Assembly: GCA_000320605.2 (NCBI GenBank)
Contig: KB445810.1
Location: forward strand, 129,722 to 193,721
Direction of reading: 5' to 3'
Length of the DNA stretch: 64,000 nt
DNA from: Gelatoporia subvermispora B
Taxonomy: Eukaryota; Basidiomycota; Agaricomycetes; Polyporales; Gelatoporiaceae
Positions 24,840 through 34,669 of the stretch are shown here, one piece after another. The notes beneath the pieces were generated by a model. That model did not search any database. It was not told where the DNA came from and was given only the letters and a program-made list of their open reading frames with translations. Position numbers and translations under genes: made by a program. Positions within the stretch are counted from its first letter, which is position 1, and each line of letters starts with the position of its first letter.

Positions 24840-26946
24840 GCTGTGGAAACTTGTGCGGAGGTGGGCCTAACGATTCTTGAGTAGTGTAGATGAGATGCAG
24901 CAATGCGAACATTATTTTGGTCTTTATACGACGAAGAGAATAGATGATCGTTTGAAACTTCAAGCGCCAACGGCTCCGGCATTCTCAAAACGCAGGCTTT
25001 CCTAGCACTTGAGGATAGATTTGACATGACATAGTGGAACGCCGAGTCAAATTACAATCATAGCGGCGAGGCCGGCTGGCTAGTTTGGCCGCCGGAGTGA
25101 GAACTGCAAGGTAGTGTTGTAGTTAGTATCGCCCATTTGTACAGAGCATGCGGACCGGGGCAGGCTCTTACCTCTACCACCAAAACAATTCCCATGGCTT
25201 GAAAGGACGTGATAGTTGAGACATTGAGCCATCTACGACGCTCTTTCTTCTGACAGACCGCCCTTCCACTCGTCCCGTCGGGCATCGACTTGAATGGCGC
25301 GTGTCATTGGCCGATAGAAGTTCAAGCCGATAGAGTTACAAGAGAGTGAAAGAGTTCAGTGTCGAAGGAGATCAGTAATACTCATGATCATAGAGCCCGG
25401 CTACGGACCGACGCCGCATCACATTTCACTGAATCTCGCTACACCTGATGAGCGATCGTGTTACGCTTTCACCGTACGATGCATGATGTCCGGTCAGCAG
25501 CGGAACGAAGAGAGCAATGTCACAGGTATGCACCGGACTACTGACATATATCATTGTGATTAGTGTCATGTCTTGTGGAGCGGAACTCTATTGGCGGCCA
25601 TCCTCTGGCGCGGTCGGGCGCACACTTGTTGGTTTCCAACAGGTTCACGGAACATCCATCAGCGCCATACACGTGTATGATGCGCAGCTCAGCGTGATGT
25701 TCGAGCCCATGCCTGGGAAAAAGTGTCGGTAGGGTCCGGTACAAGGCGGACACGGTAGAACTACGAGTTCCTGGTCCGACCTCACGACTTGCGGATAGCG
25801 TCAACGGGTTTTGTCCCGCTAGCGCTCGGATCTAAAGCCTCAGATGCCCGTGTCTGCTGTGCGCACTAACATGCACGGTGTTGAGGGAAGATGTTAGCCG
25901 CCCATGAAAGCCGAACAAGAGCGACCGGTGAAATGCGGTGACTTGCTGGCATCATCGGCAACTCAGTGATTGACCACATTCCTGTTTCCAAGCTGGAGTT
26001 TCTTTAGAGGAAAACCCATGCCTCTTGAATGGTATCCACTCGCCTTCTCAATGCAAGGTATTGCGTACAATATATCGGACGGACTACGACCGTACCCAGC
26101 AAATTGGTAATGCCAAGATGCCAGCGGGAAAGGAAAAGGCACAGTTCCGAAATTGCAACAGATCGCAGCCAAACTTTGCAGTGCGGATAGTATATCTGTT
26201 ACAATCAAGAATTGTATTGAAACGCCTATCGACGAATTGTAAGTTCCAACAGTGGGGCAAGGACCCGATACAGGTTTCAATGCATGGGTCAACGACTCCG
26301 AGGACAAGGGGCAGAGATGGTGGCTGGAAAATCGTGGTTGCTAGCACATAGTTGAAACTTCGTAGTCCAGATTTCTAGCAACTTGCGACAGCTAAAACCT
26401 TTAACGGAATGCTGACGATTGACCAAAGCTGCGAGATCGTAAAATATGGAGTACACGAGCTTCGTACATAGTATCATTAACACGGAGGCAATCTCGAGGA
26501 ACCATCAGGAGATTACGTCATCCTTTCCCAGGCGCTGACTGCATCTTCGCGGCACAGTTAAACGCTGCAACTTGTAGCTGACCTGGCCTGTTTCGATCCA
26601 ACGTTGCCGGTATTTGTTAATCCGATTGGGTTTCGGTGCTCTTCAAGATCTTATCCGGATACGCCATGGAACTTACAGCAGTCCGGTCGTCGGAGACAGC
26701 TTGTACCAGCTCCGGGCTTCATTTTCGCTCACGGTCGCTTATCCCTCACATCGATCGGACGTGGAACAGAGAATTCGTAAGAGATGAAATTCCTCATCTA
26801 TCAGAGACCCAACAATATGGGATGATGGTTCTACGATGCGAATAGATATTGTGTGTGCGAGGACTACGTCCATGCCAGTCCACTACCCCCCAGAATATCG
26901 GGCAAACAGTCAAATGGTTCCATCCTCCTCGTCCGTCAAAATAGAT
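24840..26946. other. Gene-poor stretch with one candidate tiny gene
   Basis: No recognisable family was found across about 2.1 kb, apart from the short spliced candidate near 25080-25285 listed separately. Open frames at 25963-26351 on both strands are mutual shadows without similarity. No repeat or mobile-element hallmark was seen. Confidence 0.4.
25080..25285 (-). CDS. Candidate two-exon small ORF, unknown
   Basis: A minus-strand ATG at 25285 opens 38 codons (MPDGTSGRAVCQKKERRRWL...) up to a strong donor, gtaaga, at 25171. The putative intron (25171-25104, 68 nt) contains a textbook branch site, TACTAAC, and ends in ttgcag. After splicing, seven codons follow and then a stop near 25080. 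The product would be about 45 residues, basic at first, with a hydrophobic stretch AMGIVLVVE. I recognise no family. The intron signals are better than chance, but the coding claim is weak. Confidence 0.25.
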
Positions 26947-27359
26947 CTAATGATTCTCGAGGTTTGTCAAAGCCTTGACTGCCTCCTTGGCCGCCATATT
27001 TCTAGCCTTCTGCTTTTGCCCCCCTTGGCCTTCACCAATCACTTCTCCCTGCACTGTAAGACGGATCATGTCAGAACTAACTTCGTGCAGATTCTGGCGG
27101 GCGTACGCACGTCTACACCTGGACGTCCATATGGTATCATGGCGGGGGCCTGATGGCTTATCTTCCCAGACTAGAAGATGAAGCTCATTGCGCTGTTGCA
27201 AGACTATCGCAATGCGATCATAACACTGTCAAAGGGACGTTCAAAACAGGGATGCACGACGCACGATTGTTCAGCGCGACAACGCCGTCGTCTAGAAGAT
27301 TCTGAGTCAGTTTCGACTTTCAGCAAAGACGAAGTCAGCCCCTACTCACCGGTAGACAT
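26947..27359 (-). CDS. Single-dsRBD microprotein, copy B
   Basis: This 78-residue protein consists of one dsRBD. Exons are 27359-27350 (10 nt, MST plus one base), 27291-27265, 27203-27111 (93 nt) and 27053-26947. All introns are GT-AG (gtgagt, gtgcgt, gtgcgt donors) of 57-61 nt, and phases agree throughout. The product starts MSTDDGVVALNNLLQQRNEL, has HLLVWEDKPSGPRHDTIWTS (helix 1 to strand 1 with the GP-H-x-x-W motif), and ends with GEVIGEGQGGQKQKARNMAA and KEAVKALTNLENH, the dsRBD C-terminal strand-helix with its K-x-x-A-K/R-x-x-A-A pattern. Intron positions match copy A (after M-S, inside LNN-LQ, and before the last strand). No other domain is present. RNA binding is inferred from the fold; the cellular role is unknown. 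Confidence 0.82.
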
Positions 27360-28538
27360 CTCACACAGACACTGTGTGTAGTGCACTGGGGTTGAGTCCT
27401 ACCTCATCGCCTGCGAACTATATACTCATGAACTGATGTTCTCCTCGCGCCCTCTGACCCTAAAGACATGCCAAACCCTTTGCCATCACGCGCGGAGAAG
27501 TTAACGTTGAGAGCGGCTCTCGATATAGTCATGGGGACTCGGTTTGACCGGGTTGGTCGTTCAACGAATCATATGAAGTCTGCGACTTGGTGACATCGCA
27601 CCCGAATGAGCTGATGACGGCATAGGAGGCGGGACAATGAGTATTGATGGACGACAAAGCTTCACGCCTTCAGTTACACGACTGGACTGCGACGGGGAGC
27701 AACCGATTCAGTAAGCAGGGATAGCTATACATCGACTGGACAGGAGCGCTGCAGCGTGTAGGAAAGGAAAGACATCGACGTGTCTCCCATTTCATGACCT
27801 AGACGGCGGTCCACACAAGGCCTGCCATCATGCACTATCCCGCATGGGAGAATCTCAAGATCTGGTAGTCAACTCACACCTTTCGCGGGAGCTGCAATGA
27901 CATGGTGCTAGCGAAAAATCTTCATCGATATGGCTGCCGTCCTTCGGCACCTCTCAATGCTAGCTGAGAATGAATACTGCTGCCTTCTTGTGGCAACCTT
28001 TTACCAATTAGACGCGTTGTAACCTTGAGGTAACCCCACAGCATGGCTGGCGCATTGTGCCAGTATGCGATAGCAATACCCAGCAACGTTCTGGCCAATC
28101 ACCATATGCCGTGTAATTGCACACAGCTTAATGCTAGACCTACCCCGCAGTAATGCAGCTTTTGGGTTTCGGACATCAGGATCTGCTCCGACGGTTCGCG
28201 GGAGCGGGAGAAGATCCGTTATTACTATGCTGATCAATGAAACCAATCTTGCGAGACCAGATAGGTTCACGGATACTTAGCTGGTCAGTTGTGCTCGTGA
28301 AATTCCCAGCTGGACGGTCACATGGAGATATGGAAATGATTTATACGAGCATGTTGCAACAATTAGAGAGGAAGGTTCTACTCGCCCACAAACCGTGCTA
28401 ATATACAATACAATACTAAATAATGTTCCAACATGCACGTCACGGTCTGGTTAGCCCCCTGTGGATTCAGGTGAGAATAAAATAAAGGCTGGACGGGAGA
28501 AAGACACTCACAGCGATATGCACGACATCAGTTCTTTA
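27360..28538. other. Gene-poor stretch, nothing recognised
   Basis: This is about 1.2 kb between dsRBD copies B and C. A minus-strand frame at 28001-28270 has no recognisable domain. No repeats or promoters could be assigned. Confidence 0.4.
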
Positions 28539-28978
28539 CTAGCCCTGAGCTAGCGCATTATTGGCCTGCGCTGCTGCTACTTCGCGAGATGCATCTCGGC
28601 TACCGCCCATACCTGTGCCATACAGCACTCCATCAACTACAGATGTCATGTACCTTGAGAGTACTTCAACCACCGAGGCATACTGAGCACATACTGTATA
28701 CCTGCGACGTCCATGTGGGTGCATGCTGGGGACCTGCGCATGTATCAGACCATTGTAGGCCGCCGGCCCTCCCCATGCGTTGCAGGGTGTTGTTGAGAGT
28801 TTGGCCTGCATGGCGGCACGGATTAGTGACCTGTGATAGTGCAGCATCCCTACGCGACATAGGCTCACGAGAAGACATTATCTTGACGAGTTATGAAGGT
28901 ATGAATGGAGGTGCGAGAGCGGTGGTCGAAGCCGGGACAGACTATTTGAGGGATGGGGAACTTACACTTGCCAGACAT
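28539..28978 (-). CDS. Single-dsRBD microprotein, copy C
   Basis: This is a third dsRBD-only microprotein. The secure exons are 28805-28695 and 28636-28539, joined by a gtatgt...ctgtag intron of 58 nt. They encode QTLNNTLQRMGRAGGLQWSD, TCAGPQHAPTWTSQVYIDGV and LYGTGMGGSRDASREVAAAQ, then ANNALAQG, a full dsRBD. The last exon is 98 nt, the same as in copy A. The start is less certain. A 13-nt first exon at 28978-28966 (MSGK plus one base, donor gtaagt) fits the phase and parallels copies A and B, giving about 73 residues, but requires a 160-nt intron. Alternatively the frame opens at 28878 without splicing (MSSREPMSRRDAALSQ...). Confidence 0.75.
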
Positions 28979-30028
28979 GTATCTTTATAGATCCCAACCA
29001 AGGAGACCTGTGTGCGATGTTCCGACCCTCCTGGAGCGATATCAGCGTACCCAAGTACATCCAATGTGTCTCCGAAGTATTTTGAGTCATACCTGATAGA
29101 GTTAGGGGGACTGTACATTGTGCATGGGAGATCGGAAGCACGAAATCCGGATCTGTACCATAAGACGATTATGTGAGACACTCATCTCGATTCCCGGGGA
29201 GACCAGTCCACGAACTCCGCGGGTGATTGCGGTATTGCAGTTGCCATCCGATATCCTCGGCGAGTGAACACAGAAGACTGCCACGAAGGCAGACATTGAC
29301 CCGCCCCGATTTCCAACAGCTTGTTGTATTTGTACCAGAAGGCAGGGTTTCAAAAGACACGCCCGTTGACTTAGATACCTACAAAATCAGTACGAGCAGA
29401 AGGGCGCCTTGCCCAGGACGCCAATGGTTACCCAAAAGCCACCTTGAGCAGAAAATCCGAAAAGGGCGAGATGCATGACAGGGCTACGTCGCTTTGGTGA
29501 ACAGAGATCAGAAACATTTCTAGACTCTAATGTTCCACGCATAGTATGACGATATCCCAGTTACACCAAAACCCGGAGACGTATAACATTTGGGTGGAGG
29601 AAGGGGCTGAGCCGCCATGCGTATGTTCCGCATCAGTCTGTGAACAAGGATATCAGCGGTCCGAGTTCGGAGTCAGTATTCCGATGAGCGTCATTTATAC
29701 GGGAGAGAGAACTGTGCATGTAGGTACCCGAGCATGAGATTCTCTGCGTGGCCGATACAGTGCATGTAAGCGAGTGGCTGCGCAATGGCCAATGCCGGTG
29801 TCATGGGCCTCTGTGTACGCGGCCAAACAATGATCGAAGAATCAAGAGGTAGCGACGGCCTGAGATGGCAAGTACGCAAGAACGATTTTGGGGCGCCGCT
29901 GATCTGAGTCCATTCCTGGCCAAGCACCCGGTCAAGTGTGTTGCGCGTGTGACAGAGGATTACGAACCATATCCACCCGTAAGTGTCTTTCTTCCGCCGG
30001 ACGGTCTGAAGTCGTGGCGATGTGAACT
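28979..30028. other. Gene-poor stretch
   Basis: No supported gene. A plus-strand frame at 29546-29737 contains QLHQNPETYNIWVEEGAEPP, faintly like the N-terminal half of the neighbouring dsRBD proteins, but no matching C-terminal half could be joined to it. Confidence 0.35.
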
Positions 30029-30470
30029 ATGCGGCAGGTGCCCTTGGACTCCCTAGATGGGGACGCACGGCAGAAACATTTGAACAGTATTGATGGCGGG
30101 ATGTACGCTCGGGTATTATCAAGACACCGGGGTTTCGAGGATACCTCCGCCGGTCATGATCCGCTGCACAGCGTGCCCGAATATGGTGGTATGATCCCCG
30201 CATATGGGAGTCTATTGTTTGCTTATCAGAAGTAAGCGTATGATAGCTTTGGGGACATACGATTCACGTAGCCCGGACTAAATCGTGCGTGTGTAGTGAT
30301 CAAAGGTCCGGCAGCAGGGCAGTTGCGCTAAGGAGAGCTCTTAGGATGCCAGTACACATTGATGGTCGAGCATGCGGCACAGGCGGTTCAAACTGTGATT
30401 GTCATAGCCAAAGAGTTTCTTTGCCCGCAGACCGGGAGATGGGCGCGCTCCGTGCGGGCAGGAGATGACT
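30029..30470 (+). pseudogene. Decayed dsRBD microprotein copy
   Basis: Two plus-strand pieces look like halves of the same dsRBD family. One, near 30080-30200, reads LSRHRGFEDTSAGHDPLHSV, matching the L-x-W-S-D-T-C-A-G-P-Q-H segment of copy C in spacing. The other, near 30349-30460, reads VHIDGRACGTGGSNCD and is close to YIDGVLYGTGMGGSRD of copy C, followed by a degraded helix. The conserved Trp, the GP and the Ala/Lys helix pattern are damaged, and no intact splice path joins the pieces. I read it as a pseudogene. The resemblance is short and could be partly chance. Confidence 0.4.
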
Positions 30471-32400
30471 ATAGGTGCCTTTGATTTGCTCGATATGCCA
30501 CCAAAAGGCTTTGATGATAAGGCCCGGAACTTGGACAGAATGCATGAGCGAGACTCACGGGACTTTACGGTGTTTCTAGACCGCCAATAAATTCTTGTGC
30601 CGTGACAGCGACTGGCTCATCGTGCTTCTGAGTCCGGATTACGAGTGAGTTGCGGAAGAGGGCACGGTTGTCCAGTCCGATGCGAGGTTCTTCCAGGACT
30701 GTGATCGATGAGGCGCATCAGCGATGACTCCCGCCGTGTGTGGGCAATGCGAACAGCTCGTGGACTATCCGCGGAGACTGAGTGACCTCATGACCATGCC
30801 ATGGCGCCCCAGGGAACTCCGGAGCGACAGGCGCCTGGCGAACACGAGGCATTTACTAGAGCTGTTCCGCAACCAGTCCTATTGAGCCATCTTCTCGCAT
30901 TGGCGCAGAAATAGGCAGACCAATGAGCACCACCCGCTCACCGAGCGGTACTGCTCTGTGTAGTTCCGCCGAGGCCAGAGATTGAGGACGTCATAGCGGG
31001 AATGGATGAAAGATTTCTCGGTCCCACACTGGGCTGGGGAGTCCGGGGATGCGCTTTAATGTGGCGCCAAGACTGTGCTTTGTTAGTATGAGGCAACTGT
31101 CTTCGTGATACCGAGAGACCCATCAAGATAGATGAGTATACCTCGCGCGCAGCGCCGTAGACATACAGTATGACGTCCGGACACGGTGAGGAGGGAGGTA
31201 GTAGCATCAGAATCCGGTGGAGTTAAAGATCCATGGCATAAGAGTGCAGTGCCTATTGGACGGCTGCTGTGCGCCGGCGCCGGCAACGTATCCAGACGGC
31301 AGGCGACCTAGTCTCCATAGTTGCAGGCAGCTCCAATGCCTAAAGAGTAAAATTTAGCGCGGAGTACATAGCGGTCCTCTGAAGATGAGTTGCTGAAATT
31401 TGAGTCGTGACATGAACCCATGTTTCAATGCAAGTAGCCTCGGATGTCTATTCCGATCGGACGAGCTGTGCTAGGGGGCGCCGGAGTTGGGTTGACCGTT
31501 GGCGGGACGTTTGGTTTCTCCTGCACAGTTTATGAGATAGACTGTCGACAACACTTGGAAGATCCTACTGAACGATTTCAATGTGCCATGGGAGTATATC
31601 TTTGCAAAACAAGAACGAGGTACTCATCACCGGGAGTAGAAGAGTCCGTTCCCTAGATAGCTACTGAACCAGATACACGCATGGTCGTGCCTTGCGCCCT
31701 GTGAGCTGAGTCCACTGAGGTGCGCACCAGCACAGCTGTAGAGTGCGATATCGCCGCCTCGATCAGGCATTCGGGTCCACCAAAAGAGAGCTAAGGCCGA
31801 GACCATGTGCAGTCGATGTGTCAACGAGCCTCGTGCTCTTGCATGCGGTGTTCCCTCGCCTATCTCAGAGTTATGCAAGTGGTATCCTCTGCCAGTTGGT
31901 CGAGTCATGAGTATAGTTCGAAAGAGATGAATGTTGTCCAGGAATATTTGGCCACTAGCGAGGTGGCTGGTCGCGAGCCCGGCGCGGCTGTGACATACAG
32001 TAGACGCCCGTCGGCAAGCGCTACGACGAGATCGCACTAGCACTCCTGACATCTGTATCCGCCCTAATGCTGCGGGTCGCAGTCAAAGCGTCATTTTTTG
32101 AGACGTTCTCATGAGATTTCTGTTGCATGTACAAATTTGTCGCTGAGACCTCATCAGAATCCAGAGACCGCAGACGCAGAGACTCTACTAGAACTTGAGA
32201 CATATGTTATGTAACATAGCCCGAATCGGGATATCTGCACGACCACGATAGCAGCTCGTCGACGGGGCAACAACCTGAACGTCGAAGAGACCTCGTCGCA
32301 AGGCAAATTTGCACAGATGAATAGCGGGTCGAGGAGATTGCTCTGAACGCTTTGCAAGGGCTGCGGTTGGCGCAATAGAGAATTAGCGTGACCCGTTTCC
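30471..32400. other. Gene-poor stretch, nothing recognised
   Basis: This is about 1.9 kb. A plus-strand frame at 31444-31656 begins MSIPIGRAVLGGAGVGLTVG and has a Gly-rich hydrophobic start, but I see no homology or splice support. Other frames are shadows of one another. Confidence 0.4.
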
Positions 32401-32439
32401 AGAGCCTAATTCGGGGTCCTCCGGGTGGCTGTCGAACGA

Positions 32440-32760
32440 GGGGGCATCAGCGCCCTTGACAGTCCCCATCTCCCTTCTCCTCCTCCCGCCATCTCGCCCT
32501 CGTCGTACCTCGCAGTCCCGAGACAGACTTGCTCATTTCCTTTCGTCGCGTCGTCCGCTCGCTTCGTTACCAACGAGCGGCTCTTCGTCGCTAGCGGCAC
32601 CCTCTGACTGTTCCCACGCAACTTGCCATCAATTGCCGTCCAGGCCCATCCCCTTCTTCCTCCTTTCCCATTCTTTTCCCGTTGATTGCACGGTCAGTTC
32701 GTTTCCAGTCGTCTTTTTGACCTTCTGCGTGCGTGACGCTAACGGCGACCCCTGTTAGAG
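32440..32760 (+). promoter_or_regulatory. C/T-rich promoter and 5' leader of the G-beta gene
   Basis: The plus strand changes abruptly from mixed composition to long pyrimidine-rich runs (for example ctcccttctcctcctcccg near 32470, and again near 32640-32680). Such CT blocks commonly precede highly expressed fungal genes and mark the transcription start area. The ATG follows at 32824. Confidence 0.5.
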
Positions 32761-32823
32761 AGGTCCAAGCGCTCTCGTATTCTCCCAATCAATCCGCTTC
32801 CCACCACCCCAAGCTCAAAAGCC

Positions 32824-34111
32824 ATGTCTCAGTCACCGCAGGGAGATATCCAGGAGAAAATCGCCGCCGCGCGGCGTGAGGCAGAGAGTTTGAAGGAGAA
32901 GATTAGAGCGAAGCGGGAGTCATCAGCGGATACTAGCCGTCAGTGCTCCTCCATTCCACACGATGGTCCCCCCTTGCTGACTCATCGGGCGTTGCTGCCT
33001 GCACAGTACGCGCAATGGCGGCCGAGGTTGCTGCTTTGCCCAGGATTGTGATGCGCCCGCGGCGGGCTCTCCGTGGTCACCTTGCAAAGATCTACGCAAT
33101 GCACTGGGCGACGGACCGGAGACATCTTGTCTCGGCCTCGCAGGACGGCAAGCTGATCGTCTGGGACGCTTACACGACAAACAAGGTTCACGCGATCCCG
33201 CTGCGGTCTAGCTGGGTGATGACGTGCGCGTACGCGCCATCGGGCAACCTAGTAGCCTGCGGTGGTCTCGACAACATCTGTTCCATTTACAACCTGCACT
33301 CGAAGGAGGGCAACAACGTCAAGGGTGCGCGCGAGCTGAGCGCGCACTCTGGCTACCTGAGTTGCTGTCGTTTTCTCAGTGACCGCCAGATCGTGACCAG
33401 CTCCGGCGATATGACCTGCATGCTCTGGGACATTGAGGCTGGCGTCCGGGTAGTTGAGTTCAGCGACCACACTGGGGATGTCATGAGGTATGTCATGCAC
33501 TGTCATACTAGAGGGAGAGTTCCCTAACGGTTTCATGATGTAGCTTGTCGCTCGGTCCCAATCAGAACGTTTTTGTGTCGGGCGCTTGTGACGCTACTGC
33601 TAAACTTTGGGATATCCGCAGCGGCAAGGCGACACAGACTTTCACTGGCCACGAGTCGGATATCAACGCCGTCAAGTAAGTTCCGATCTTGGTGCTATCT
33701 GCACTTAATCTCATATCGTTGTTAGCTTCTTCCCCAACGGTGATGCATTCGCCACAGGTTCAGATGACGCGTCATGCCGGTTGTTCGATATCAGGGCTGA
33801 TCGGGAACTCAACTCCTTCACGCACGATAACATCCTGTGCGGTATCACTTCCGTCGCATTCTCAATCTCTGGCCGCATTCTGTTCGGAGGCTACGATGAC
33901 TGGACTTGCAATGTCTGGGACACGCTTAAGGGAGAGCGTGTCGGCGTCCTGACTGGCCATGAGAACCGGGTGTCCTGTCTCGGTGTCAGTGCTGATGGAA
34001 TGGCACTCTGCACAGGCAGTTGGGACAGCACTCTCAGGGTTAGTCAACTTTATCATCATTCCATGTCTGTATATAGTTACTTATTCTCGTCGACGACAGG
34101 TCTGGGCATAA
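32824..34111 (+). CDS. GPB1: Heterotrimeric G-protein beta subunit
   Basis: This WD40 propeller partners G-gamma and G-alpha in pheromone and nutrient signalling at the plasma membrane. The N-terminal coiled-coil helix reads [20 protein letters not shown], followed by the canonical [20 protein letters not shown] and [20 protein letters not shown], then [19 protein letters not shown]. Further WD repeats include [54 protein letters not shown] and SWDSTLRV. Seven repeats are present. The final intron (gttagt...cgacag) leads to a 12-nt last exon, VWA-stop, at 34100-34111; the C-terminal ...LRVWA is typical of G-beta. Length is about 350 residues. The symbol follows Cryptococcus usage and is tentative. 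Confidence 0.93.
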
Positions 34112-34669
34112 GCCTTATCATTTGGATTCCCCTTGTTACCATACCCCACCATTCGACAACAGCGCGCCTGTGCCATCGTCCATTCTATTCGTCTCTTTAT
34201 ATGGTATATCTTTACTGCTCTGCCGCGCACGCCCCCCGGCGAACGCTCTAGTCTGTCCTTACTCGTCTCGTTAGCACCTTCTTTATAGTAACATCGGAGA
34301 GGCATCATTCTTGTGACATACAATTTATCTGTCAGTACGGCTCTTTTCGATTGCACTGCTCCGCGCTGTCCCGGTTCCTTACTTCCCTACTCTCCGTTCT
34401 CGTCAACTATATGGCAGATACAGAATCTATGCTTATAATCCAATTCTGATATGACACGTATGACTACATGGCGATGCATGGAAGTAAGAACGTGCCTGGC
34501 AGTGAGATGCGTACTGGCGCCACGTGCATTATTGAAGCGTTGAAGACGCCGAGCGGGATGGCACGCAGCACGCCAGCGGATGCGCACTCTACAACGTGTA
34601 TAATCACCTTCGAAACTTGATCCATCTTGACGACCTCTAGCACGACTGGAACGACATTCGTAACGAACT
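34112..34669. other. Intergenic: G-beta 3' region and next promoter
   Basis: This is about 560 bp holding the probable 3'UTR of the G-beta gene and the promoter of the coiled-coil gene. No motif was recognised. Confidence 0.35.

Noticed and set aside
29546..29840. Possible further dsRBD copy on the plus strand (NIWVEEGAEPPC).
   Set aside because: Only a short N-terminal resemblance; no joinable second half and no motif-level match to helix 2.
31444..31656. Small plus-strand frame with a Gly-rich hydrophobic start.
   Set aside because: No homology, no splice or promoter support; looks like chance.
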